From contig CAZZVE010000004.1 in NCBI GenBank assembly GCA_964657325.1, positions 25,059 to 89,058 on the forward strand: a DNA stretch of 64,000 nt, written 5' to 3'. Origin of the DNA: JBBQVS01 sp964657325. Lineage in GTDB: Bacteria; Chloroflexota; Ktedonobacteria; Ktedonobacterales; Ktedonobacteraceae. Of this stretch, positions 9,202 to 17,234 are shown one piece after another (the first letter of the stretch is position 1; each line of letters opens with the position of its first letter). A program made the translations under genes and the position numbers. Below the pieces are notes generated by a model. The model was not told the DNA's origin. It worked only from the letters and a program-made list of their open reading frames with translations, and ran no database searches.

Positions 9202-9798
9202 ATGACTACCATCAAAGACACAAGAGCCAGGAACGAACGCCATACGGAATTGCTTTCAGTAGCACGAGCCATTCTTGCTGAAAAAGGTTTTGAGGCGACC
9301 ACCGTTTCAGAAATTGTCGCACGTGCAGGCGTAGCACAGGGAACATTTTATCTTTATTTTCCTTCAAAAATCGCGCTCATTGCCGCCCTTAATCAAGAGA
9401 TGAATGAACGCATTGTCGCCTCGGTACGTATTGCAACCTCTCAGGCACAGAATGCTGCTGAGGTCGTTGCGACAGGCGTCATGGCAGCTTTTGAACAGAT
9501 TGAACACTACCGCGATATTCTGCATATTTTGCATTCGCAAGTGGCATTGACACAAACACTAGCGCAGCGTGAGCAGCATTTTGGTGTGTATCATCATCTC
9601 ATTGCTGAACTCATTCGGAAGCGACAGGTGCTTGGTGATATTGACGTTTCGATACATGCTGATATATCCGCGCGTCTTATCGCGGGTCTGATTAACCATG
9701 CAGCAGATGAATGCTATCTTTATGATACCGCAACACCTGCGGATGTGTACAAAACAGAGGTTATTCGCTTTGTGCAGCATGCATTAGGGGTTGTGTGA
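9202..9798 (+). CDS. TetR/AcrR family transcriptional regulator
   Basis: The 198-residue protein has a typical TetR N-terminus: a helix-turn-helix at about residues 30-55 (TVSEIVARAGVAQGTFYLYFPSK) preceded by ARAILAEKGFEAT. The all-helical C-terminal half is the ligand-binding and dimerisation region. It lies 12 bases after queG and just before a promoter with a 17-bp palindrome (9858-9874) that controls the R2lox gene. The natural inference is that it represses R2lox and the hemolysin III gene. A TetR gene next to R2lox is, as I recall, also found in mycobacteria (Rv0232-Rv0233), which supports the link. Confidence 0.9.
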   Translation: MTTIKDTRARNERHTELLSVARAILAEKGFEATTVSEIVARAGVAQGTFYLYFPSKIALIAALNQEMNERIVASVRIATSQAQNAAEVVATGVMAAFEQIEHYRDILHILHSQVALTQTLAQREQHFGVYHHLIAELIRKRQVLGDIDVSIHADISARLIAGLINHAADECYLYDTATPADVYKTEVIRFVQHALGVV

Positions 9799-9816
9799 AA
9801 GCGAAACATCTTAGGA

Positions 9817-9846
9817 TTGACAAAGAAAATAGTTACATGTTATGCT
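9817..9846 (+). promoter_or_regulatory. Promoter of the R2lox-hemolysin III operon
   Basis: A perfect TTGACA (9817-9822) and TATGCT (9841-9846) are spaced by 18 bases, placed after the TetR stop and about 115 bases before the R2lox start. The expected transcription start falls near 9853, immediately before the palindrome at 9858-9874. Confidence 0.6.
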
Positions 9847-9857
9847 CTACATATACA

Positions 9858-9874
9858 TGACTGACAGTCAGTCA
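9858..9874. promoter_or_regulatory. TetR-type operator palindrome
   Basis: TGACTGACAGTCAGTCA is a perfect 17-bp palindrome (two eight-base half sites around a central A). Its size and TGAC/GTCA half sites are typical for TetR-family operators. It covers roughly +5 to +21 of the predicted R2lox transcript, where a bound repressor would block initiation or clearance. The adjacent TetR gene is the obvious candidate. Confidence 0.65.
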
Positions 9875-9961
9875 CTTTGATTGTAGGAGTAAGCTAGTAG
9901 CAAATATGTGTTTTCTTCATTGTACCTGCTGACTACGATTGTCAGAGAAGGACGGCTACTC

Positions 9962-10921
9962 ATGACATCTCTTTCCGAAAAGCAAGTGACCAATTCTGTA
10001 GCACACACCTCGTTTGTAACCACTGGCACGACAGGCTTACGACATGATATTCTCCCCATGCGCCTCTATCACAAGGCGAAACGGCTGGGTGTATGGGACC
10101 CACGCAATATCGACTTCACGCAAGACATCCTGGACTGGCAAAAGTGTACGGAGTTAGAGAAAGATTCATTGCTGAGCACAACCGCCCTTTTTGCATCGGG
10201 TGAGGAAAGCGTAACACTCGACCTGTTACCATTGATGATGGCGGTGGCACGTGAGGGACGCATTGAAGAAGAGATGTTTTTGACTACGTTCTTATGGGAA
10301 GAGGCCAAGCATACGGAATTTTTCCGTCGTTTCCTCGACGAAGTAGCACACGACAACAGCGACTTGAGCCGTTATCATGGACCAAGTTATCGTCATCTTT
10401 TCTATGAAGAACTGCCTAAGACGATGTACGCTCTGCTTGAAGACAGCTCGCACAAGGCACAAATTATCGCCTCGGTCACATACAATATGATCGTCGAAGG
10501 CGTATTGGCTGAAACAGGCTATCATGGCTACTTCAACATGCTTGATCGCGGCAACATTATGCCAGGCTTAAAGCAAGGTATTGGCTATTTAAAGCGTGAC
10601 GAGTCGCGCCACATCGCTTATGGTGTATTCTTGATTTCGCGTCTCGTAGCTCAAGATGAGTCGTTATGGGAGGTTGTCGAGCAGCGCATGAATGAACTGT
10701 TGCCCTTCGCAATGGGTGTTGTGCAAGAGTCTTACACACCTTCTGAGGGTGCTGCCACCCCAGCGGAAGGTGAGGAACGAGCGTTTGGCCTGAATGCGGA
10801 AGAGGATATGGCGTATGCCATGATGCAGTTCACCAAACGCATGGAGCGTATCAGTCGCGCACGTACTCAAACTCTGGAGCAACTCTATCAACTTGCAGAA
10901 CCTGAAGAGGTCTTAGCCTAA
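9962..10921 (+). CDS. R2-like ligand-binding oxidase (R2lox)
   Basis: R2lox proteins are ferritin-fold oxidases related to ribonucleotide reductase R2 subunits, with a Mn/Fe cofactor, a bound fatty-acid-like ligand and a Val-Tyr ether cross-link. Their biological substrate is unknown. All expected residues are present with a constant offset of 12 from the Geobacillus enzyme numbering I remember: E81, E114, H117, E179, E214 and H217 as metal ligands, V84 and Y174 as the cross-link pair. Diagnostic stretches are GEESVTLDLLP, WEEAKHTEFF and KRDESRHIAYG. The start at 9962 is chosen over an in-frame ATG at 9908 because AGAAGGA lies nine bases upstream; the protein is then 319 residues. No R1 (large) subunit is nearby, arguing against a reductase role. 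Confidence 0.92.
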   Translation: MTSLSEKQVTNSVAHTSFVTTGTTGLRHDILPMRLYHKAKRLGVWDPRNIDFTQDILDWQKCTELEKDSLLSTTALFASGEESVTLDLLPLMMAVAREGRIEEEMFLTTFLWEEAKHTEFFRRFLDEVAHDNSDLSRYHGPSYRHLFYEELPKTMYALLEDSSHKAQIIASVTYNMIVEGVLAETGYHGYFNMLDRGNIMPGLKQGIGYLKRDESRHIAYGVFLISRLVAQDESLWEVVEQRMNELLPFAMGVVQESYTPSEGAATPAEGEERAFGLNAEEDMAYAMMQFTKRMERISRARTQTLEQLYQLAEPEEVLA

Positions 10922-10957
10922 ACAACAATTTGTAGAAAAGATCAGGCGATAGTATAC

Positions 10958-11638
10958 ATGAGCAAACCCTTTGTGAGTGAGCAGACGGAAGTGATTATCA
11001 AACCGCTTCTACGTGGCTACCTGCATGCAATCGCAGCAGTATTTGCGCTCATTGGTACAATTTTTTTGCTGCTACGCACGGTAGGGGACGCTCCCAAGCA
11101 ACTCTCACTGCTCATTTACGGGATTAGCTCTCTTCTACTCTTCGGGTGGAGCGCATTCTATCACATTGGTACATGGTCGGTGCCGCGTCGTGCATTTCTG
11201 CGTCGTATTGACCATGCCAATATCTTTGTGCTTATTGCAGGCACATATACCCCTATAGTGTTCAATGTTATGACCGGCAATTGGCGTGTTGCGATTCTCA
11301 CAACTATCTGGGTGCTTGCTGTAATTGGAGTCGCAACAGCGGCTCCTGCGGTACATCTCCCGCGCTGGATAACCGCGTCACTCTACGTGGTCATGGGTTG
11401 GGTTGTTATTGCTGCCATCCCTGAGCTTGTTGCACAAGTAGGTATTAACGGTATGTTACTGCTCTTGCTCGCGGGCGTTCTCTACACGCTTGGCGCGGTT
11501 GCTTATGCATTACGCAAGCCCACGCTCTGGTCGCGCGTCTTTAGTTTCCACGAAGTCTTCCACCTCGCAACAATCCTCGCCAATGGTGCCTTCTTCACGT
11601 TTATGGCGATCTATGTTGTTCCATTTGTTCGCAAGTAA
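10958..11638 (+). CDS. Hemolysin III / PAQR-type membrane protein
   Basis: The 226-residue protein has seven hydrophobic segments and the family motifs SAFYHIGTW, RRIDHANIF and HEVFHLATI, whose Ser, Asp and three His form the zinc site of hemolysin III / adiponectin-receptor-like (PAQR) hydrolases. Members are thought to act on lipids such as ceramides, though most bacterial ones are uncharacterised. It starts 36 bases after R2lox with no terminator between, so the two are likely cotranscribed. Pairing a lipid-site oxidase with a lipid hydrolase-like protein is suggestive of a joint membrane-lipid role. Confidence 0.87.
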   Translation: MSKPFVSEQTEVIIKPLLRGYLHAIAAVFALIGTIFLLLRTVGDAPKQLSLLIYGISSLLLFGWSAFYHIGTWSVPRRAFLRRIDHANIFVLIAGTYTPIVFNVMTGNWRVAILTTIWVLAVIGVATAAPAVHLPRWITASLYVVMGWVVIAAIPELVAQVGINGMLLLLLAGVLYTLGAVAYALRKPTLWSRVFSFHEVFHLATILANGAFFTFMAIYVVPFVRK

Positions 11639-11765
11639 CTATCCCATACTTCCCCCAGCGCAATATGTTACAATACCCCTAATACAAAATGTATGATATA
11701 GAGGGTCAACACAGAAGCTCTACACTTCTTTCTTGCCTTGCATCCAATGAGGAGAGTTCTACGTC

Positions 11766-13496
11766 ATGATTGAGCAGAAACCGACAGAGTCGATGCAGCC
11801 TGTTGTCGAACAAGGCACGCTTTTTGATACCGCCGAGTTAGCGCGGCTCACGACACAACGCGCACAGTGGGAAGATACGATGGTTAAGAAGGCGCAGGAG
11901 CGCATGCCTGAACGCGATAACCTGATGACCACTTCCAGCGTTCCAATCAACCGCCTTTACACCCCGCAAGATAATGCCTCGCTTGACTACGCACGCGATC
12001 TTGGACTTCCGGGAGTCTATCCCTACACACGCGGCGTACAGCCCACAATGTATCGTGCGAAGCCGTGGACGATGCGTATGTTTGCTGGTTTTGGGACTGC
12101 TGAGGACACAAACGCGCGTTTCAAATATCTCTTGAAACAGGGCCAAACAGGGCTTTCAACTGCGTTCGACATGGCAACGCTGTATGGCTATGATACCGAC
12201 CATCCAATGGCGGCTGGCGAATTTGGGAAGTGCGGAGTCGCGGTCTCCTCGCTCGCGGATATGGAAATTCTGTTTGCGGACCTGCCTCTGGACAAAATTA
12301 CTACGTCGATGACCATCAACAGTCCTGCCGCCGTCATCTGGGCGATGTATATTGTCAACGCAGAAAAGCGTGGCTTTCCGATGGCCTCGCTTGGTGGCAC
12401 ACTGCAAAATGACATACTCAAAGAGTACAGTGCACAAAAAGAATTTCTTTTCCCACCAGAGCCATCGCTACGTCTTGTCACCGACACGATTGAGTTTGGT
12501 ACACGCAATATGCCACGTTGGAACACGATCAGTATCAGTGGCTATCATATTCGTGAAGCGGGTGCAACAGCGATACAAGAGCTTGCATTCACTATTGCCG
12601 ACGGACTTGCCTATGTAGATGCTGCGTTAGAACGTGGTCTCACCATCGACGAGTTCGCTCCGCGCCTCTCGTTTTTCTTCGATGTGCATAACGATTTCTT
12701 TGAGGAGATTGCTAAGTTTCGTGCTGGTCGTCGTCTATGGGCCAAACTGATGCGGGAACGCTATAACGCGAAGGACCCTCGTTCATGGATGATGCGTTGT
12801 CATGCGCAAACGGCGGGCGTCTCCCTCACTGCACAACAGGCAGAAAACAACATCGTACGTACCTCTATTCAAGCACTGGCTGCAGCATTGGGTGGTACTA
12901 ATTCGCTGCATACAAATTCTCTTGATGAGGCTTTAGCATTGCCAACGGAGCGGGCAGTACTTATCGCGCTACGTACGCAGCAAATTATCGCAAGTGAAAG
13001 TGGCGTTACGAATACTATTGACCCATTAGGTGGCTCGTACTTTGTCGAAGCGTTGACTGATGAGACGGAACGTGCCGCGACGGATTACCTGAATCGTATA
13101 GACGCGCTTGGTGGTGTGTTAGCCTGTATTCAAAACGGCTTTTTCCAACGTGAGATCGCGGAGTCAGCGTACCGTTATCAGCAAGAGATTGATACGCACA
13201 AACGCACTATTGTTGGTGTCAATGACTACATCACGAACGAAGATATCAAGGTTCCAACGCTTTATGTTGACCGCGAAGGCGAACGTGCCCAGATTGAGCG
13301 TCTTCAACGTGTGCGAAGCGAGCGAAGCGCGTCGGAGGTCAAGCGTTCTCTGGACAACTTACGCCATGCCTGCGACGGAACCGAGAACACGATGCCCGCG
13401 ATTATCGAGGCGGTCAAGGCATACGCGACGCTTGGTGAAATCATGGATGTGTTCCGCGCCTCATTCGGCGATTATATGGAACCCGCAGTGTTTTAA
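11766..13496 (+). CDS. Acyl-CoA mutase large subunit, isobutyryl-CoA mutase-like
   Basis: This is the catalytic TIM-barrel subunit of a coenzyme B12-dependent acyl-CoA mutase. The 576-residue chain ends at the linker (FGDYMEPAVF) and has no cobalamin-binding domain, so a separate small subunit is needed; none is in the window. Family stretches are TRGVQPTMYR, GQTGLSTAFDMAT, DILKEY and ISGYHIREAGAT. The position equivalent to Arg207 of methylmalonyl-CoA mutase, which holds the substrate carboxylate, is Gln224 within AQKE, as in isobutyryl- and 2-hydroxyisobutyryl-CoA mutases; the Tyr89 position is Gln92. I infer a monocarboxylic acyl-CoA substrate. A charged, repetitive linker (RSERSASEV) is coded by 13311-13340. 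GAGGAG lies 11 bases before the start. Confidence 0.88.
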   Translation: MIEQKPTESMQPVVEQGTLFDTAELARLTTQRAQWEDTMVKKAQERMPERDNLMTTSSVPINRLYTPQDNASLDYARDLGLPGVYPYTRGVQPTMYRAKPWTMRMFAGFGTAEDTNARFKYLLKQGQTGLSTAFDMATLYGYDTDHPMAAGEFGKCGVAVSSLADMEILFADLPLDKITTSMTINSPAAVIWAMYIVNAEKRGFPMASLGGTLQNDILKEYSAQKEFLFPPEPSLRLVTDTIEFGTRNMPRWNTISISGYHIREAGATAIQELAFTIADGLAYVDAALERGLTIDEFAPRLSFFFDVHNDFFEEIAKFRAGRRLWAKLMRERYNAKDPRSWMMRCHAQTAGVSLTAQQAENNIVRTSIQALAAALGGTNSLHTNSLDEALALPTERAVLIALRTQQIIASESGVTNTIDPLGGSYFVEALTDETERAATDYLNRIDALGGVLACIQNGFFQREIAESAYRYQQEIDTHKRTIVGVNDYITNEDIKVPTLYVDREGERAQIERLQRVRSERSASEVKRSLDNLRHACDGTENTMPAIIEAVKAYATLGEIMDVFRASFGDYMEPAVF

Positions 13497-13548
13497 TGAG
13501 AGAAAATCAATGGACGCCTATGAGGGCGTCCATTGATTTTCTCTCATT
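13495..13548. repeat. Perfect 24-bp inverted repeat at the mutase gene end
   Basis: Arms 13495-13518 and 13525-13548 are perfectly complementary around a six-base loop. The left arm begins inside the TAA stop codon of the acyl-CoA mutase. No T-run follows. It may act as a terminator or mRNA 3'-end stabiliser ahead of the speD-EamA genes. Confidence 0.88.
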
Positions 13549-13755
13549 ACAGAATTGCGTTATGGATACCCTTCTTTCTATGCTCCCTCTGTCGCACTGA
13601 GGATATGTCTCATACGAAACCTGTATCACCTCACACAGGTAATCGTAGTTATCCATGTCTCTGAACTGTACAAAAAACACCTCTTCGTGCCCCTTCTCTC
13701 CTTTATACTTTGAGTGTGGTAAGACACAAACAATTTTCAGAAGGGACAAATACTC

Positions 13756-14157
13756 ATGCTCCATGTCATGATTGATTTATACCATTGTAATCCCGTACTT
13801 TTGCAAGATGAGGCGTTTTTACACCGCGTTCTCGAAGACTACCCCGATTTTATTGGGATGGACAAAGTGAGTCCCGCTATCTTGCGCGATATAAAGACTA
13901 GCAATCCACTAGATGATGGCTTGTCTGGCTTTGTTATCATCGCTACCAGTCATGTAAGTCTCCATGCTTGGCCTCCTTATGGCATGGTTAATCTCGACAT
14001 CTTCTCCTGTGAAGAGTTTTCTGTAAGTCAGGTGGTGCAGTTCGCCAAAACCCATTTCCAGACCGAGGATGTCGAGGTGCACGCGGTAGAGCGTGCCACG
14101 CGTTCTCCACGTATCTCACCACGTCAAGTCCTCTCAACACAATCTGTAGGGGCCTAA
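13756..14157 (+). CDS. SpeD-family pyruvoyl decarboxylase (S-adenosylmethionine decarboxylase-like)
   Basis: The 133-residue proenzyme matches the class 1B AdoMet decarboxylase family, which self-cleaves at a serine to form a pyruvoyl cofactor and makes the aminopropyl donor for spermidine. The core is GLSGFVIIATSHVSLHAWP followed by VNLDIFSCEEF: the processing Ser, the catalytic His of SLHAWP and the Cys of FSC are all present. The residue before the processing serine is Thr where the Thermotoga enzyme has Glu. Some SpeD relatives are known to have turned into ornithine or arginine decarboxylases, so the substrate is open. AGAAGGGA lies nine bases before the start. It is followed 27 bases later by an EamA transporter gene. 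Confidence 0.8.
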   Translation: MLHVMIDLYHCNPVLLQDEAFLHRVLEDYPDFIGMDKVSPAILRDIKTSNPLDDGLSGFVIIATSHVSLHAWPPYGMVNLDIFSCEEFSVSQVVQFAKTHFQTEDVEVHAVERATRSPRISPRQVLSTQSVGA

Positions 14158-14184
14158 TTCTACACCATTCAGGAGCATCATCTG

Positions 14185-15885
14185 ATGAAAATGAAAGTGA
14201 TCGCAGGGTTTGCCTTTTTGTTGAATACTATGCTTTTCGCAACGTACTATGCAGTGGCAAAGGAAGCTCTAGGTCGTATCGATCCTATCGTGTTCACCTT
14301 CTTCGAGATGATAACGCTCGCTCCTATTGCTCTTGCCATGCTCGTATTCACTTATCAACATTTGACCTGGGCATTGGTCAAACGTGGTGTGCTGCTTGGC
14401 AGTTGCCTCTGTTTGGCACTCTTTACTATTGCAATCGCGTTGAAATATTCGACTGCAACGGGAACAGCCTTCTTTCCAGCTCTTAACGGCTTCCTGGCAG
14501 CACTCATTGCCTGGCTCGTGTTGCGGCAACCAATGAATAAGGCAACATGGTTTGCTGGTATCCTCTCGGTAGTTGGAACCACTTTGCTTATAGCTAACTC
14601 AGAAATGGGTGGTATTAGAGGTGCAGTAATTGCCTTCCTTGGTGGCCTCTTTTTTACGTTGTACGTTTTTCTCTCTGACTACGGAACACAAGAACTAGAG
14701 AAACAAAAAACGTTAGTCCACTGGCCGTTGCTTGCCGTTGAGTTGCTTACGATGGCATTATGGGCCTGTCTGATCGTGTTACTGTTTGGGGATTGGCAAG
14801 CATTTCATCCATCGTTTCCTAAAGATGCGCTGATTATTCTCTATGTCGCGGGTGCCTGTACATTTCTGCCCACATTAATCGCGGTACTTATGCAGAAACA
14901 TATTTCTGCCGTCACCGTCTCATTTATCTATATCTTAGAACCTGTGCTAGGCGTGATTGTCGCACATTTCTATCTACATGAAGTCTTACCACTCGCTGGC
15001 TATCTTGGTGGTGGTTTGGTCGTGATTGGGGCATTCATTCATACGTGGGGAAGCGTAGAGCGTGTTGATCACTCTGAGCAAAAGGTTGTACAGGAGCAAC
15101 GTATTGTAGGCATGGTGCACCCATTCATGGTAACTTTGTTTAGCTCCTATCTCTCACCACTCTTGTATTGCTGCTCCGGTTTTCTGATTCTGTATGGCCT
15201 AGGTGGTTTTCCACCACTCGCGTGGCGTGAACTCGCTCCCCTCGCGCCAATAATGCTAGACTGGTTGCACCCAGAACGTAGGGCTATGGCTAGTGCAATA
15301 CTACATGCTCTTTTGCAGGGACCACAACGACAGAGTTTTCTTTTACTGCTTGTTCAGGCACTTTGTTGGCTCATAGGGTGGAGTGTGCTCGCTATGCTTG
15401 TCTGTATGGCACTCTTCCATGTTTTGACGAGAGGTAGAGCCACGCGTAGTGAAAAGGGTGATATTTACCTTGGTAGTGGAGAGAGCATGACAGGGGTAAA
15501 CCCTGTCACTACTATAGACGATTTTCGTGTGGCGGAGCCACGCGAGGTAGGTAGTATGGTAGTGACAGGGTTTACCCCTGTCGTGCTCCCTACAAATACA
15601 GAAAACTTCGTACCCAGCAATGCAGTATGGGAAGGTTCATTGGACAATTCTTCACTAGAGCCGTTCGATAAAGATCAGGACGTTTATGCAGAGGTCCCCT
15701 TGCACGTATCCTGGTTCCATGCCACGCCAGAGCTTACTACATTTAACGCTCAATACGACATTCAGGATGTGACGACCGACGAGTTGCCTCCCATCATGCC
15801 TATACTCTCTATGCCTACAAACTACAGGAGTGAAGAACATCATCAGTATGCAACTCATGTCAAACTGGTCGAGTACGTGGAATAG
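14185..15885 (+). CDS. EamA/DMT transporter fused to a GGFPPxAWR membrane module and unknown tail
   Basis: Residues 1 to about 295 form a ten-helix EamA (drug/metabolite transporter) domain made of two five-helix halves, ending GGGLVVIGAFIHTWG. The remaining 270 residues are unusual for the family. They hold a hydrophobic hairpin with GGFPPLAWR at residues 340-348 and QSFLLLL about 40 residues later, matching the N-terminus of the PP2C protein at 18040, and then a soluble acidic tail. The tail includes a stretch encoded by an inverted-repeat element (15484-15587). Start: CAGGAG nine bases upstream of 14185. Transport substrate unknown; the downstream genes encode exported proteins and a phosphatase, so a sensing role for the extra part is possible. 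Confidence 0.8.
   Translation: MKMKVIAGFAFLLNTMLFATYYAVAKEALGRIDPIVFTFFEMITLAPIALAMLVFTYQHLTWALVKRGVLLGSCLCLALFTIAIALKYSTATGTAFFPALNGFLAALIAWLVLRQPMNKATWFAGILSVVGTTLLIANSEMGGIRGAVIAFLGGLFFTLYVFLSDYGTQELEKQKTLVHWPLLAVELLTMALWACLIVLLFGDWQAFHPSFPKDALIILYVAGACTFLPTLIAVLMQKHISAVTVSFIYILEPVLGVIVAHFYLHEVLPLAGYLGGGLVVIGAFIHTWGSVERVDHSEQKVVQEQRIVGMVHPFMVTLFSSYLSPLLYCCSGFLILYGLGGFPPLAWRELAPLAPIMLDWLHPERRAMASAILHALLQGPQRQSFLLLLVQALCWLIGWSVLAMLVCMALFHVLTRGRATRSEKGDIYLGSGESMTGVNPVTTIDDFRVAEPREVGSMVVTGFTPVVLPTNTENFVPSNAVWEGSLDNSSLEPFDKDQDVYAEVPLHVSWFHATPELTTFNAQYDIQDVTTDELPPIMPILSMPTNYRSEEHHQYATHVKLVEYVE
15484..15587. repeat. Inverted-repeat element inside a coding sequence
   Basis: Arms 15484-15512 and 15559-15587 are complementary at 28 of 29 positions. 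The loop contains a second small hairpin (15526-15544). The element is in frame in the EamA-fusion gene and codes TGVNPVTT on one arm and VVTGFTPVV on the other. It looks like the intergenic palindromes of this genome but lies within an ORF, like the palindromic elements known to insert in Rickettsia genes. Confidence 0.85.
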
Positions 15886-15902
15886 CAGAGAGAGGAAGAA
15901 AC

Positions 15903-17096
15903 ATGAAACGCTACGTCTCTATTGCCCTGATTGTGCTGACGCTACTAGCGATATGTGCCGTAGGAACTGGCTATTTTCTGTTATCGCAGCAGAGTGTTGC
16001 CAACGCTGTCCCTGCTGCTTCGGCACCATCTATCGTTGGACATGTTTACTTTCTCAGTAGTGAGCAATTGAGCGAGAACAGTAGCCAGGGGATCAGTGAC
16101 GAGATACAAGTTGAACTGACTCACATTACTTATCCAGGCGCGCAAAAGAGCTACTACGCATGGCTACTGGGCGATAAGAACCAGGAAGAGACGAGTACCC
16201 TCTTTCTGGGTACATTATCAGTCAATGGAGGAACAGCACACATGTTCTATCCTGGTGACAAGCAACATACAAATTTGTTAGAGATCATGAGCCGCTTTCT
16301 CGTCACGGAAGAGGATGCTGGTACAGTAAATCCTATATCACCTTCGCTCGACACATCTACATGGCGTTATTATGCCGAATTTTCTCAAACGTTGCCCGCA
16401 CCTTCTGAGGGAAATAGTAGTGCAAATAGTCCGCGTTATACCTTTCTCGATCACCTACGTCACTTACAAGCATCGGAGCCTGTTCTTAATACAATGCAGT
16501 TACCAGGGGGCCTGAACAACTGGTTTTATCGCAACACAGGCAAAATACTTGAATGGACGACCAGCACACGCGAAAGTTGGCAGGAAGCACACGATATGAA
16601 CTTCATTCGGCGTCAGGTGGTACGCATACTTACCTATTTAGATGGGACTTCCTTTGTACAGATGGACCTGCCACGTAACACATCCCTAAACACAGAGGAA
16701 CGTTTAGCACGCATGGGATTATTAGAAGTCAACGGTCCGAACCAGAGTCCTCCCAGCTATGTTGATAGTATTGCTGTGCATCTCAACGGAGTCATTCATA
16801 CTGCGAATGCTTCTCCGACTCTTTATAGAAATGCCGCCGAGATTATTGCCGCCCTAAGTAATGTACGAAACTGGCTGAACATAACGCACCAGGATGCGTT
16901 ACAGTTAGTAAAAATGAGCAATGCTCAACTCAGCCAGCCACAGGCGTTTCTTTTGCTCAACGATATGATTGCGAATGCTAACTACGCCTATGATGGGCAA
17001 GTCGATGCGGTAACGGGTGAAATGCATGAGGGCGTGACCTGGATACATGCGCATATGCAAGAGCTAGCAGTATTGGATGTTACGCCCTATAAATGA
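15903..17096 (+). CDS. Exported protein of unknown function
   Basis: The 397-residue protein begins with a signal peptide or membrane anchor (ALIVLTLLAICAVGTGYFLL) followed by a small-residue stretch AVPAASAPS that could be a cleavage site. The rest is hydrophilic and acidic, with no cysteine motif and no domain I recognise. The first part (GHVYFLSSEQLSENSSQGISDEIQ) contains beta-strand-like segments; the C-terminal half is rich in helix-forming sequence (LYRNAAEIIAALSNVRNWLN). The gene starts 17 bases after the EamA fusion with AGAGAGGAAG as ribosome site, so it belongs to that operon. It is followed by a long inverted repeat. Confidence 0.65.
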   Translation: MKRYVSIALIVLTLLAICAVGTGYFLLSQQSVANAVPAASAPSIVGHVYFLSSEQLSENSSQGISDEIQVELTHITYPGAQKSYYAWLLGDKNQEETSTLFLGTLSVNGGTAHMFYPGDKQHTNLLEIMSRFLVTEEDAGTVNPISPSLDTSTWRYYAEFSQTLPAPSEGNSSANSPRYTFLDHLRHLQASEPVLNTMQLPGGLNNWFYRNTGKILEWTTSTRESWQEAHDMNFIRRQVVRILTYLDGTSFVQMDLPRNTSLNTEERLARMGLLEVNGPNQSPPSYVDSIAVHLNGVIHTANASPTLYRNAAEIIAALSNVRNWLNITHQDALQLVKMSNAQLSQPQAFLLLNDMIANANYAYDGQVDAVTGEMHEGVTWIHAHMQELAVLDVTPYK

Positions 17097-17097
17097 A

Positions 17098-17194
17098 GCC
17101 AGGGCACCCGTAAGGGGATGCCCCTCCCATAGACGAACGTAGTCTGTGGTGCTCCGTTGTATGGGAGGGGCATCCCCCTTGCGGGTGCCCTGGC
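17098..17194. repeat. Long inverted repeat, CCCCTTGCGGGTG family
   Basis: Arms 17098-17130 and 17161-17194 pair over about 33 bp with one substitution and one extra base, around a 30-base loop. It begins two bases after the stop codon of the upstream gene. Its arms match the repeat at 624-706 closely, including the GGGGATGCCCCTCCCAT segment. Confidence 0.9.
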
Positions 17195-17234
17195 TCTTCA
17201 AGGTTTGTATAAGAAAGTATAAGGAGTATAAAGC

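Noticed and set aside
9962..10921. Ribonucleotide reductase beta subunit
   Set aside because: The Val-Tyr cross-link pair and ligand spacing fit R2lox, and there is no large subunit gene nearby.
11766..13496. Methylmalonyl-CoA mutase assignment
   Set aside because: The Arg207 equivalent is Gln224 within AQKE, as in isobutyryl-type mutases; the general mutase family assignment stands.
13507..13764. 85-codon minus-strand ORF between the mutase and speD genes with protein-like composition
   Set aside because: It starts inside speD without a ribosome site and reads through the entire 24-bp hairpin; every firm gene in the window stops before or at such hairpins.
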